A stretch of DNA of 64,000 nt from CAVYUC01 sp963771595 (GCA_963771595.1 CAVYUC010000025.1:1-64000); one strand, 5' to 3'; counted from the first letter of the stretch, positions 9,295 to 20,100 are shown. The notes: a model not told the origin generated them from the letters alone. Numbers and translations are program-made.

Positions 9295-9455
9295 TTACCC
9301 CTCTGCCTGCCGGCATCTCAAAAAAGGGGAGAATGCTTTGAACGGACGAACTATAAATTTTCAACTTTTAGTACAATGCTAATCAGAACGTTTTTCCCTT
9401 GTAAGGGAAATCAGCCGGTGGGCTGACAGGATGGCGAAGCCAAAAGGTTAGGAAA
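9295..9455 (-). repeat. Palindromic DUF559-associated repeat, copy 3
   Basis: Begins TACCCCTCTGCCTGCCGGCA and ends in GATGGCGAAGCCAAAAGG: the same terminal sequences as the other copies. The inner hairpin at the left end is partly degraded (CTCAAAAAAGGGGAG). It lies directly after the stop codon of the DUF559 gene. Confidence 0.82.
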
Positions 9456-9456
9456 A

Positions 9457-9822
9457 TTACGTTTTAAATGCGGTTTTTATTTTATTCAAAACAATTTCAA
9501 TGTCATTTAATTCTTCATTTTTAATTCTCAACACGCTAATTCCTAAATCATTTAAAATCTCATCACGATGTTTATCTTGTTCTTTCCTGAATAAATGAAT
9601 TTTGCCATCAAGTTCTATTGCTAATTTTTCCTGGTAACAGTAGAAATCAGGCACATAAAAGAAATGTACATCTCCGATTGAATCATAAATTATGGCATGT
9701 TGTCTTAAAAATTTACGACCGCCTACCTGTTTCATTCTTAAATGTCGCCATAGTTTAATTTCTTCAGGAGTCGTGCTGTTTCTTAATTGGCGAGTAGTTT
9801 CTTTTAATTGTTCGTATTTCAT
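9457..9822 (-). CDS. DUF559 (Vsr-like PD-(D/E)XK) endonuclease inside palindromic repeats
   Basis: A 121-residue protein. The start at 9822 (MKYEQLKETT) is preferred because the corresponding Met begins all three copies in the window; upstream in-frame codons are translated repeat sequence. It matches the DUF559 family, related to very-short-patch repair nucleases: P58-D59-F with E70-L-D72-G and H76 form the expected nuclease motif, and 'LRQHAIIYDS' and 'VLRIKNEEL' are also typical. No DNA-binding extension or partner methyltransferase is present. The gene sits with almost no spacing between repeat copies 3 and 4, which suggests the gene and the repeats form one unit. Activity and target are unknown. 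Confidence 0.85.
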   Translation of the reverse strand: MKYEQLKETTRQLRNSTTPEEIKLWRHLRMKQVGGRKFLRQHAIIYDSIGDVHFFYVPDFYCYQEKLAIELDGKIHLFRKEQDKHRDEILNDLGISVLRIKNEELNDIEIVLNKIKTAFKT

Positions 9823-9834
9823 TTTTGGTCTCAT

Positions 9835-9976
9835 TTTACCCCTCTGCCTGTCGGCATCTCCCCTCACGAGGGGAGAACGTTCTGACCCAGGAATCTGCTA
9901 AATTCGAATTTTAGCACCTATTTTATTAGAATGTTTTCCCCTCATAAGGGGAAACGGCGAAGCCAAAAGGGTAAAA
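9835..9976 (-). repeat. Palindromic DUF559-associated repeat, copy 4
   Basis: TACCCCTCTGCCTGTCGGCA, then the hairpin CTCCCCTCACGAGGGGAG, AACGTTCT, a ~60-bp AT-rich middle, the hairpin CCCCTCATAAGGGG and the end GGCGAAGCCAAAAGGGTA. It directly precedes the DUF559 start and could supply its ribosome-binding and promoter region. Confidence 0.85.
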
Positions 9977-9995
9977 GAAATAATAGTAATATTTT

Positions 9996-10970
9996 TTATT
10001 TTTTTTGTTTAAAATTCTGAGTCACCAATCGCTGGTGCATCCGGTTCAAAAATTCCTTGTCGTTAATTTGTACACCGACGGTACAATTTGGTGTTTTTGA
10101 CTCATCCACTTTTGTGAAACCTTCATCGTCGACATAAACAAATACTTCTTTCGTTTCGAAGAGCTCCGGCCAAAGGGCCATACCGACTGCCACACCGTCA
10201 AACATTTTGGGTTGAACTGCCCAATCGGCGTGCCGGTACCACAATGAATAAAGTGCACTTACCGCATCAGTCAGCGGGGATTTACGCATGGAAAGTGCCA
10301 GCAGGTAATTTTGCGGATAAATTACATGATCGGTAACATCCAGCGGTGCCAGGGTAATGTCTGCCCCGGAATTCATGAATTTTTTTGCCGCAGCAATACT
10401 TCCCCTCACATTCCACTCTGCAGATGGTTCGCCTCCTCCGTATCCGGTTGTTATAGATCCGAACATTGAAATCACCCTTTTGGCTTTTTTCAATGCTCCC
10501 GGATCTTTATCCATAACATCTCCAATATTGTCTACCGGGCCAACGGTAAACAGGATGATTTCGCCGGGATATTTGTTCAGCATTTCGATAATAAAATCAG
10601 AAGCCTGCTTTTTTTGTGGCTTCAGTGCATTAAAATCTTCGGCCCAAATCATTTGCGGTGATTTTCCTTCCAACTGTGTATCCTCGCCAACCACAGAAGG
10701 AGTGTGCCTGCCGAGGTAAACAGGAATTTCATCCAGTCCTGTTTCGTACAATATTTTTGTGGCTACCTGTCCGCGGCCGGGAGTATTTCCATGATCCATG
10801 CAGAATCCCAGAATTTCAAATTGTTCCTGACTGCTCAGCAGTAGTGCCATTGCAAATGCATCGTCGATATCGCCACCCAAATCACAATCAAAAATTACTT
10901 TTTGTTTCTGGGCAGAAACGCAGAATGTTGTATAAATTACTACGGTTAATAACAGGATTATTTTTTTCAT
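9996..10970 (-). CDS. Secreted inosine/uridine-preferring nucleoside hydrolase family protein
   Basis: A 324-residue protein with a signal peptide (ending CVSAQ). The Ca2+-binding motif of the family, here DCDLGGDIDDAFA at residues 28-40, is intact, and 'NTPGRG' follows where the family binds the ribose. The family hydrolyses the N-glycosidic bond of ribonucleosides. The signal peptide and position in a glycan-degradation run, 11 bp after the GH3 stop, suggest it may act on another N- or O-riboside in the periplasm. That last point is inference. Confidence 0.85.
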   Translation of the reverse strand: MKKIILLLTVVIYTTFCVSAQKQKVIFDCDLGGDIDDAFAMALLLSSQEQFEILGFCMDHGNTPGRGQVATKILYETGLDEIPVYLGRHTPSVVGEDTQLEGKSPQMIWAEDFNALKPQKKQASDFIIEMLNKYPGEIILFTVGPVDNIGDVMDKDPGALKKAKRVISMFGSITTGYGGGEPSAEWNVRGSIAAAKKFMNSGADITLAPLDVTDHVIYPQNYLLALSMRKSPLTDAVSALYSLWYRHADWAVQPKMFDGVAVGMALWPELFETKEVFVYVDDEGFTKVDESKTPNCTVGVQINDKEFLNRMHQRLVTQNFKQKK

Positions 10971-10981
10971 CTGATTCCTTT

Positions 10982-13184
10982 CTATTTTAAAAGTTTGGTC
11001 ACATCAACAGATTTTTCAAGCACAGCAGTTGCGCCAAGCATTTTGCTGCGATTACCCGGTAGAGAGCCGCCTACCTGAATTTTATATTCACCATTTCGCA
11101 CTACCTTTTCGCCATTTTCATCTACCATCGAAAAAGAATCCTTATCCAAATAGAATATGATGGTTTTGGAAGTGCCTGCAGGCAGAGCGACACGTTTAAA
11201 AGCAATTAAGGAATAAAGGGGATCACCCTTTCCGGCCAGCGGTGATAGTGAGATAGATCTGGGCCACTTCCTCTGCATCAAAATTTCCTGAATTTTTCAA
11301 GGTAACCGAAAGCTTTGCTTTTCCGTTTTCGGAAGAAATATTCAAATCACTGTATTCAAATGTAGTATACGAAAGCCCGAAACCAAAGGGAAAAAGCGGC
11401 TCTTTTTCCATGTACTTGTAAGTGCGGCCTTTCATCGAGTAATCTTCGAAGGGGGGCAAATCATCCACTGATTTTGGCACGGTAAAAGGCAGCCGGCCGG
11501 AAGGAACGGCATCGCCAAAAAGTATATCACCAACGGCAGTTCCGCCTTCTTCTCCCGGATACCAGACATATAAAATGGCATCGGCAATTTCATATATCTC
11601 CGGAATGGCAATAGGGGAGCCCCCGGTTAAAACCACCACCAGCGGGTTATCCTGTTTATTTGCTTTTATTTTTTTCAGAAAATCGATTTGTGCCTGTGGC
11701 AACCGGATGTCCTGCTTGTCGCCTTTTGTTGCAGATGCAAGCGATTCACCTTCTTCGCCCTCCAGCAAACCACTGATTCCCATTACGGCTATGCAAACGT
11801 CGGCCGAAGCTGCTTCACCGGTTGTCCAGTCGATGGGATTAATATTCTCCTGGAAAGGAAGCTGCCCGTATTTATAATTGATGGTACTTCCAAAATTTAT
11901 TTTATTTACAATACCATCAAGGATGTTCACGGAATTTCCGGTTACACCATAATAATTTCCCAGGAGAACGTCTTCATTGGCTGCCTGCGGACCAGTAACA
12001 AATATGTTTTTAATGTCTTTTTTCAGCGGTAGTACGTTGTTTTTATTTTTTACCAGAACAATTGATTTTTGCGCTACCCGCCGGGCCAGTTGCCGGTGTT
12101 CGTCAGAATTAATAACTTCCGGCGGAATTTTGGCAAACGGAGTATTGTCGTTTCCGTCCAGCAGGCCCAGTTTTATTTTTGTTTGCAATAAATCCGCCAG
12201 GGCATTATCCAAATCTTCTTCTGTAATGAGGTTTTTATCCAGCGCCTTTTTGAGGCTCAGGAAAGTTCTTCCGCAATTTACATCCAAACCGGCTTTTAGA
12301 GCCATTGCCGAAGCTTCTTCCGGTGTTTCTGCCAAATGGTGATCCCGCCAGATGTCGCCAATAGCACCACAGTCGGAAACAATGTAACCACTAAAGCCCC
12401 ATTTTTCAGTTAAAATATCGTGTAATAAAGTAGGGCTGGCACAGCAGGCTTCGCCGTTTGTTCGGTTGTAGGCGCCCATCACCCCTTCCACTTTGGCTTC
12501 GGTTACAAGTGCTTCGAATGCCGGCAGGTAAGTTTCCCATAAATCTTTTGGAGAAACTACTGCATTGAATTCATGCCGCAATGCTTCCGGACCTGAGTGT
12601 ACCGCATAATGTTTTGCACATGCAGCTACCTTCATGTAATTTGGGTCATCGCCCTGCAACCCGCGGACAAAAGCAACTCCAATACGCGAGGTTAAAAAGG
12701 GGTCTTCGCCATAGGTTTCCTGGCCACGGCCCCAGCGCGGATCACGGAATATGTTAACATTGGGCGACCAGAATGTCAATCCGGCATACCGGCTGTAGTT
12801 ACCCATTTTTTGTGCAATGTTGAATTTTGCCCTCGCTTCATCTGAAATGGCGGTGGCTACTTCATAAATCAGGTCTTCATCGAAAGTAGCACCGAAAGCA
12901 ATGGCCTGCGGAAAGACAGTGGCGCGTCCGTTTCGTGCAACCCCGTGTAAACATTCGTTCCACCAGTTATAGCGCTGGATTCCCAGTCTTGGAATAGCCT
13001 CATTCACATCGATGAGCTGTGAAATTTTTTCATCAACCGTCATGGCAGATATCAACTCCTGCACCCGCTGATCGACGGGTAACGATGTATCGAACCATAA
13101 CTTCTTATCCGATTGATTTTGTGCCTGTGCTATTGCGGAAATCAGGATACAAAAAATGAAAAGTGTTAAAAATCTGGTTTTCAT
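10982..13184 (-). pseudogene. GH3 family beta-glycosidase, interrupted by a frameshift near the C-terminus
   Basis: The main frame (13184 to 11223) has a signal peptide ending AQAQ, a GH3 N-terminal barrel with RGLQGDDPN, KHYAVHSGPE and the nucleophile D271 in IVSDCGAIGD, then the GH3 C-terminal alpha/beta domain. It breaks in the fibronectin-like tail after EEVAQIYLTITAG; the tail resumes in another frame with GDPLYSLIAFKRVALPAG. Dropping one base in CCGGCC at 11232-11237 restores a ~733-residue enzyme of normal length. Likely substrates are xylo- or gluco-oligosaccharides. If the shift is real, the loss of the last ~80 residues may still leave the active site. Confidence 0.85.
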
Positions 13185-13234
13185 GAGATTTGTTTTTTTA
13201 TTTTAATATTCATTTACGAATTTACCGCATTGAA

Positions 13235-14716
13235 TTAAAAGGAAAGGTTTTGAATGACAAAATAATTTTCGGCTTTTGTATCGGTTGCTAATCCAATTTC
13301 AACCGGCTCTCCCGATTTTTCATCGAAAAGCTGAATGGCTAGTTGATAATCTCCTTTTGGATTTTCCGGTAACGATACTATATATTTTTCAGTTGAAATC
13401 CGGTTGGGCATCCAGTTTTTATTCCCGGAATTTTCAATTTCAAATTCAATGGATTTGGAAGAAGTGTCTTCCGGTATCAATTTCCCTTTTAACCGGTATA
13501 CAGAGTAGGCAGGCGCAACTCCCTTATTTTGCCATTCCATTTCGATGGATAATTCGCCGTTATTATATTGAATGGTATTTACCGATTTTGGAAAATACCA
13601 GTACCCGCAGTGATTCAGCAACTCTACCGTTAAATCGGGATTTTCGTTCAACCATTCTCCCAGGTATCCGTGGAATCCGATATAGGTTGGATGAATCAGT
13701 TTCATGGCATTCCGGAACATTTCTGCACCACTGACCTTTATCCCAGGGATGATTTCTTCTCCGTTTTTACCCAGCCAGTATCCGCTCTTTTTTACCGAAC
13801 TGTAATGTTCCAGCTCAAAAACGGTGGGACGTGTTTTGTACACTGCCTCAAAAAATTGAGGATGACTTACCGTCCAGGTATCCAAATTATTTTCAACATA
13901 CCAGGCCACCAGCGGGCTGTCATCGCGCAATGTGAAACCATTTTCTACTGCATAATCCAGCAACTTTCTGACATCCTGCTCCGGTTTGTTCCAGTACAGC
14001 AAATCATCGGTAACCACCAGTTGGGTGTTTTTGTAGTTTTTCAGGTACAAATCCATGTGGGTTTTAACCTCTTCAACAGTTGGTGGAATCCGTGTCGAAA
14101 AATGAGTGTGTCCTTCGCCCCACTCGCCAATGCTGCCAACATCGATGTAGCGAACCCATGGTTTGCCATCGTACTTTTTGGCAAATGCCTTATGAAAATT
14201 ATCCAGCTTTTCAAGGAAAACCGGGTCGTCCCAATCGGGTGTCCATGAAGCAGTTCCAAACTCCGGACGTTCGATTCCCTTTGCGCCGGCTTGTCGCACC
14301 CAATATGGCGTAGCATAACGGATTCCATTTACCTCCACCGGGACACTGGTTGGTGCCGGACCGGTTTCCTTACAAGTTATCCGGAATGAAATTTTGTAAC
14401 CCATTGGGACATATTTCTCCACAATATCGTCGATATACGACCAGTCGAATTTTCCTTCTTCCGGCTCAAGATAAGCCCATGCCAGCCGCAGGTACAGATG
14501 ATCCATTCCCGGAAAGGAAGTCAAATCGTTTTCATCCTGGATGAGGTATTTCCCAACTCCGTTATCGAGCAGATGGTGGTACCAGCCTTTATCGGGATTC
14601 GCCAGCGGCCGGAGTGTGTCCCACTGGCTTACCAGGTTTGTTTTAACCGGTTCGAATTTCGATTGAGAGCAGGAAACGGAGATTGCGACAAGGAAAAGTA
14701 AAATAAGGTACTTCAT
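13235..14716 (-). CDS. DUF4832-type putative glycoside hydrolase lipoprotein
   Basis: A 493-residue protein with a lipoprotein signal ending ISVSC. Residues about 35-370 look like a TIM barrel of glycosidase type: 'NPDKGWYHH', 'YLRLAWAYLEPEEGKFDWS', 'ISFRITC', 'VRYIDVGSIGEWGEGH'. The C-terminal ~110 residues fit the DUF4832 beta domain. The acidic residues in the EWGEGH segment sit where a catalytic acid would be expected, but this is a guess. It precedes the GH3 gene by 50 bp in the same direction. Substrate unknown. Confidence 0.75.
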   Translation of the reverse strand: MKYLILLFLVAISVSCSQSKFEPVKTNLVSQWDTLRPLANPDKGWYHHLLDNGVGKYLIQDENDLTSFPGMDHLYLRLAWAYLEPEEGKFDWSYIDDIVEKYVPMGYKISFRITCKETGPAPTSVPVEVNGIRYATPYWVRQAGAKGIERPEFGTASWTPDWDDPVFLEKLDNFHKAFAKKYDGKPWVRYIDVGSIGEWGEGHTHFSTRIPPTVEEVKTHMDLYLKNYKNTQLVVTDDLLYWNKPEQDVRKLLDYAVENGFTLRDDSPLVAWYVENNLDTWTVSHPQFFEAVYKTRPTVFELEHYSSVKKSGYWLGKNGEEIIPGIKVSGAEMFRNAMKLIHPTYIGFHGYLGEWLNENPDLTVELLNHCGYWYFPKSVNTIQYNNGELSIEMEWQNKGVAPAYSVYRLKGKLIPEDTSSKSIEFEIENSGNKNWMPNRISTEKYIVSLPENPKGDYQLAIQLFDEKSGEPVEIGLATDTKAENYFVIQNLSF

Positions 14717-14784
14717 GATTTATTATTTCTAAGTTTATGAGTAGTTTGTTTTATTTGTTTGTATTTTTTTTTGAGATTTTTTAT

Positions 14785-14944
14785 TTACCCCTCTGCCTGT
14801 CGGCATCTCCCCTCATGAGGGGAGATCGTTCTGCATGAATTCTCTGCTAAATTATATTCTGGCACCTTTTTTATTCGAAGTTTTTCCCTTGTAAGGGGAA
14901 CCAGCCGGTGGGCTGACAGGATGGCGAAGTCAAAAGGGTAGGGA
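14785..14944 (-). repeat. Palindromic DUF559-associated repeat, copy 5
   Basis: Same order as copy 4: TACCCCTCTGCCTGTCGGCA, hairpin CTCCCCTCATGAGGGGAG, ATCGTTCT, AT-rich middle, hairpin CCCTTGTAAGGG, then CCAGCCGGTGGGCTGACAGG and GGCGAAGTCAAAAGGGTAG. The last codons of the adjoining DUF559 pseudogene run into it. Confidence 0.85.
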
Positions 14945-15307
14945 CGATTTAAATTCATTTTTTATTTTAACTAACACATTTTCCATCTCACTTAATTCTT
15001 CATTTTTGATTCTCAAAACTTTAATTCCCATGTTGTTCAGAATTTCATCCCGACGATTATCTTTTTCTTTCCTGAATAAATGAATTTTACCATCAAGTTC
15101 AATAGCCAATTTTTCCTGGTAACAATAAAAATCAGGTACATAAAAGAAATGTTCATCTCGGAAGGAATCATAAATTATGGCATGTTGACGTTAAAACTTG
15201 CGACCTTCCAGTTGCTTTTTTCTTAAATGTTTCCATAATCTCACTTCCTCTGGACTTGCATTTTTTCTGAGTTTATGAATAGTTTCTTTTATTTGATCAT
15301 ATTTCAT
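14930..15307 (-). pseudogene. DUF559 endonuclease gene with one nonsense codon
   Basis: From the ATG at 15307 the frame reads MKYDQIKETIHKL and so on to GRKF, then TAA at 15193-15191. The frame then continues without any other defect through HFFYVPDFYCYQ and KLAIELDGKIH to a stop in the flanking repeat. The stop replaces Leu39 of the intact copy at 9457-9822 (TTA to TAA). All nuclease residues are still encoded downstream. The two copies differ at many other positions, so this is not a recent duplication, but the inactivation looks recent. A sequencing error at that one base is also possible. Confidence 0.85.
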
Positions 15308-15322
15308 TTTTGAGATTTTTTA

Positions 15323-15485
15323 TCTACCCCTCTGCCTGTCGGAATCTCCTCTCATGAGGGGAGATCGTTCTGAACAAATTACGCTGCTAAATTTATATTC
15401 CAGCACGATTTTTATTCAAAGGTTTTTCCCTTGAAAGGGAAACCAGCCGGTGGGCTGACAGGATGGCGAAGCTAAAAGGGTAGGG
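15323..15485 (-). repeat. Palindromic DUF559-associated repeat, copy 6
   Basis: Same layout and orientation as copy 5 (TACCCCTCTGCCTGTCGGAA to GGCGAAGCTAAAAGGGTAG). It lies directly upstream of the pseudogene start and 20 bp from the end of the GH31 gene, so it could also act as hairpin sequence in that transcript. Confidence 0.85.
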
Positions 15486-15505
15486 AAACATCGTTTAAAT
15501 TTCTT

Positions 15506-17101
15506 TTATTTTACTCGTTCAAAATACGGAATCCGGTCAATTGGAACTTCAATAGTGTATGATTTGCCGCCTTTGTATTTGGTGCCATCATCGGAAATCC
15601 ATTTCCCTTTCGGAAGCACCACTTCTCGAGAATAGCCCGGTTTGTCAAGCGGTGCTACCAACAAAGTTTCACCCAGCATAAACTGGTCTTTTATATTCTC
15701 ATAACCCTCTCCCGGGAAATAATATTCAAGGTTGCAAATAATCGGTTCGCCGGTTTGAGCAGAATTTTGAGTCCGTTCGAGAATTAGCGGTGTGAATTTT
15801 TTGCGGATTTCCACTGCTTTTTTAACGGCTGCAAAATTTTTGGCGTTCAACACCCGCCATGGGGCAACCGAAAACTGCATCATGGGCATCAGCGCATGGC
15901 ATTGGGCAGAGCGCACTACCAGTTCTTCATCATATGTATCCAAATTCAAAAAGCTGCCGAATTCACCGCCGCCAATCATATCGGGACATGAAAAAGTGTA
16001 ACCGGCCAAATTTTCGGCAATCATGTGTGGGATTAGCAGCTTCTGATCTTCCCATTTATGGGATTTATCACGAAGCCGCTGTGCCAATGGCTGGCCTGCC
16101 ATGTTCCAGCAGGCGCGGTATTCGTTCAGTGGAAAATTCAACCCAAACTGCGCGAATAAACGGCAATGCTCATTCGGTGTGGCCGGTTCTTTGCTCAGGG
16201 CATCCGGCGGATAAAAATCAGTATCACCTGCATCGAATTTAAATCCATCAACGCCGTAGGCCGAAACAAGATGGTCGAGCTGTTTATTGAACCAGTCAAC
16301 CGCATGAGGATTTGTAAAATCGAGCAGTGCGGAATATCCGTTCCACCAATTGATAATGGCAGGATTTGTCGCGGATTCCCAGGTTGTATTTTCATTTTCC
16401 TTTTGAAGGAGAAACCCTTTTCCTTTCATCACTTCGCGCACAATTATTGCCTGATCGGCACTCACAAACGGGCAAATCCACAGCATTACCTTGAAACCCA
16501 TATTATGCAACTCATCCACCATTTTTTTCGGATCGGAAAAACGGCCGGGATGAAAATCCCATAATCCGTAATCTTCCTGCCAGGTATCGTCAATCATAAA
16601 GACTCCGGGTGGAAAACCGTTGTCAATAATGGCATGGGCATATTTCAGCACATCTTCCTGGTTTTGGTTGTAAGTGAGTTCAATCCATGTATTATACTGA
16701 GGTGCCGAAAACAGCAGTTCATCAGGCATTTTACCGGAAGCCGGGAAAAAACTCCCCGATGCAAAATCACGCGCCTCCCGCAATGTTTTTCCATTTCGCC
16801 CCGATACCATTTCTCCTAAAATTTCGGAAAGAACCAGTTGATTTTCTTCAACCGTAAATTTAAAAGGCTTTTCGCTCCAAACGTAAAGTCCTTTGTTGCT
16901 GAGCAATAACGGCTGTATTTGATTCCCCTGGTTATTGGCGTAAAAATTAAAACTGTATCCGGCGGGCAGAGGCATTTCTTCGCCATCAGTAATTGTTCCC
17001 GACCAGATTTTTTCTCCGGGAAGAAGCGGAATGGTTTTGTTCTGTGATGATGCAGCAAGGAACATGAATACTGTAGCAATTAATAAAGTAGCAATTTTCA
17101 T
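15506..17101 (-). CDS. GH31 family glycoside hydrolase
   Basis: A 531-residue protein with a signal peptide (ending AASSQ). The GH31 barrel is clear: 'GVFMIDDTWQEDYG', 'LWICPFVSADQ' and the nucleophile D290 in DGFKFDAGD, with a later 'SCPDMIGGGEFG' segment. GH31 enzymes are retaining alpha-glucosidases, alpha-xylosidases or alpha-galactosidases. At 531 residues it is shorter than most GH31 enzymes, having a reduced N-terminal domain. It is the third gene of a GH10 - propeller - GH31 run (6 bp after the propeller gene). Side-chain removal from xylan or xyloglucan is a reasonable guess. Confidence 0.87.
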   Translation of the reverse strand: MKIATLLIATVFMFLAASSQNKTIPLLPGEKIWSGTITDGEEMPLPAGYSFNFYANNQGNQIQPLLLSNKGLYVWSEKPFKFTVEENQLVLSEILGEMVSGRNGKTLREARDFASGSFFPASGKMPDELLFSAPQYNTWIELTYNQNQEDVLKYAHAIIDNGFPPGVFMIDDTWQEDYGLWDFHPGRFSDPKKMVDELHNMGFKVMLWICPFVSADQAIIVREVMKGKGFLLQKENENTTWESATNPAIINWWNGYSALLDFTNPHAVDWFNKQLDHLVSAYGVDGFKFDAGDTDFYPPDALSKEPATPNEHCRLFAQFGLNFPLNEYRACWNMAGQPLAQRLRDKSHKWEDQKLLIPHMIAENLAGYTFSCPDMIGGGEFGSFLNLDTYDEELVVRSAQCHALMPMMQFSVAPWRVLNAKNFAAVKKAVEIRKKFTPLILERTQNSAQTGEPIICNLEYYFPGEGYENIKDQFMLGETLLVAPLDKPGYSREVVLPKGKWISDDGTKYKGGKSYTIEVPIDRIPYFERVK

Positions 17102-17107
17102 AAAAAT

Positions 17108-20100
17108 TTATTGAATGATTATTTTTTTTTGAAATGTATTTTTTCCAGAAACCAGTTTCGCAATATAAACTCCAGGAGTGATATTTTTCTGCGTTGAAAC
17201 TGTAAATTTTTTATCCGGTATTAATGCGGAATGAGCCAGTTTGCCGTCGGTATTAAATAAATAAAACATTGAGGGATGTACTGAGGTAAAATTGGTTTGA
17301 ACGGTAAATTGATTTTGATAAACCGGATTCGGATAAATTGTAAACAATTCGGGATTTTTGCTTAATTCAGCACCATCAACAATTACTCTTCCTTTGGCTT
17401 TTACCTGAACATCGTCGAACCATACGGGATTCCACCAGGAATAAAACCCAATTTCCCCGAAAGAAATATCAGGAGTTAAAACCCGATCGAAAACAACATT
17501 ATCATTAATTTTTACAGTGGTATACGAACCATCGTTAATAACTTCAATGGTAACATAAACTCCTGCTCCGCCGCCGGTATATTCTGCAGTAGCTACTGTA
17601 TTTTCATTTCCGTTGGATATCATTTTTAAATAAGCTGTTTTCGGCGAGGCATCCAGTTCTATGAGGTAGAAGTTGTTTTCATCGATATAATTAAAAAGTA
17701 GTCCGAAGTTATTGTCCCAGTCGGATTTTGCTTTTGCTGAAAATGTATAATCCGCAAATGTACTGCCATGATAAACTGAAGTTTCAATACCACCGGATGT
17801 GGAATTTCTGTATTGATTGCTGATGATTTCCCAGTTTCCGGCAACCGGTATCCAGTCCTGCGCTTCACCATCGTTGAAGTTTTCAAAATAAGTAATTGTT
17901 CCGGCTGTATCTTTTACATGAATGGTGACGGGTGCGGATGTTACGGTTTGGTTGCTATTATCAGTTGCTTTGGCGGTGATGGTGTAAGTTCCTTCCATTA
18001 CATTATTCCACAAAAAAGAAAAAATACTGTCACTGTCTTCTCCCAGTTTTTCGATACCATTGTAAAATTCAACTTTAGTAATTGTTCCATCCGGGTCGGT
18101 TGCATTTGCCACTATCTCAATGTTCGACAGGTAGTCAAATTCAGCTTCATTTACAGGTGAAACAATAGAAATCAGGGGCAGGAGGGAGGCCTGCATTTTA
18201 ACAGGAACTGTTGCCGAAAATGCTGTGTTGCCGACTCCGTCGGTTACTTTTGCATAAATTTCATAATTTCCGGTTTCCACATTTTCCCATTCAAACTGAA
18301 AGGGTGAAGCTAGATCTTCTCCCAGTTTTCCCTCCTGATTAAAGAATTCAACCTTTGCAACCGCATTTTCATTTTGTGAAACTTCGGCTTCAAAATTTAT
18401 AGAGGAGTTTGCCGGAAAAACAGTATCGGTGGCAGGTTTGGTAATTTTAATGGTCATTTTATTTTCAGGGATATCCTTCCATACACCGTAGCAGCCGCCA
18501 GCGCACCATAGATCACGTGTTTTGGGATTCACACGCAGCGCGAATACTTCGTTGGCGCCGTCTTCACTTTCTGTTCCGTTGTTAGTGCGCAGGTTTGGAG
18601 AAATAATTTCCCAGGTTTTTCCACCATCCATGGAACCTTTAACGGATGCATCGGTTTTATATGTATTTTTTGGGCCTGCGCAATAAACAATCTTCGGATT
18701 GTTGGGATCCACCGCAACTGAGCTTACCGCCAGATTGTTGTATTGATCTTTTGGTATCCGCGATGTAATTTCTTCCAGATTTCCGTTTTCAAACTGAAAT
18801 AACCTATCCCCTGAAGTCACTACATACAACCGCTTGTTAATATGATCGACAGCCACATCATCAACTCCCCGTGGCAATGTAACTACTGCTTCCCAGGTAT
18901 CGCCTTTATCGGTAGATTTAACCAAGCTGTTCCCGTTGGCACCATATACTTCTTTTTCACCGTAAAGATTGGCAATTATTGCCCCTTTGCAGCCGTCCAT
19001 GGTTTCCCAGGTTTCACCCAAATCTTTGCTGTAATATTCACTGAAGTAGATGATGTTTGGATCTTTTGCATCGCCACAACCTACTTGCAGCCCATTGCAA
19101 ATAAGTGATGTTTTGGTGAAAGAATTTCCACCGTTACGGCTAATCGTCAATACTCCAGGTTGGTGCCAGCCAGATGCAACCTGCGTAACAAGTATGTTTT
19201 CACTGGCGGCATAGGCACCGTAAGTAAAACCGCCCCAGCCCAATCCGCTGGCATTGCAGTATTTCCAGGTTTTTCCGCCATCATTTGTAAATGCCCCGTT
19301 GTAATCCTGCGAAGCCACATACAACAAATCAGGATTTGAGATATTAAAATTAAATTTTCCGCCCACCAGGATTCCGGTATATCCATTGGCGTCCCATTCA
19401 AATTTTTTTCCCCCATCGGAGCTGCTGGTAATCCAGTCGCCGCCAAAAGCCCAGACTTTATTTTCGTCGGTTGGGTGCCATGCAAATTCATGCTGGCGTC
19501 CATTGAAAGGCATAAAAGCATTTGTATTGTCTATTTTTGCTATTTGCCATGAAACTCCTCCATTTAAAGAACTGTAGATGGGTTTCGAATAATCGCCGGC
19601 ACTGTTGCAGACAATTATTTTATCAGGGTTGGCAGGGCTTACTTCCAGCGCAACAACGTTGGACGGATAATTCGTTGATTCAATTTTATTAAATGTCTTA
19701 CCGTTATCTTCAGAAATATATAACTCCCTGGCTGTGGTAACCCATACTTTTGATGGTTCGGAATAAACAACGGCGATGTCTTTGATAACACCGCTGAATA
19801 CCATGGTGAAATTTAATCCGCCATCGGTACTTTTGTAAAATCCGGTAGTTATTCCAGCGTAGATTGTTCCATTATCCGGACTAACTTTTAATATACAATC
19901 GCCAAATTCGTTATTGATTTTGTTCCAGGTTTCACCGCCATCAGTTGATTTAACTAAACCTCCTGCCGGATTCGACCAATATGCAATTTCTGAATATCCC
20001 AGTTCTTCTGTAAAGCTACTTCCGTCAAAACTTATTTGGTCTTTGTAGTTGCGGTAGCCGGTATAATTTTTTTCAGGATGAACGTGTTTCCAGGAGGCTG

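Noticed and set aside
9823..9867. Longer N-terminus for the DUF559 protein
   Set aside because: The extra codons are translated repeat sequence; the other copies start at the equivalent of Met 9822.
15191..15193. Stop-codon recoding or read-through in the DUF559 copy
   Set aside because: No SECIS-like or slippery sequence around the codon; a plain nonsense mutation or a read error explains it more simply.
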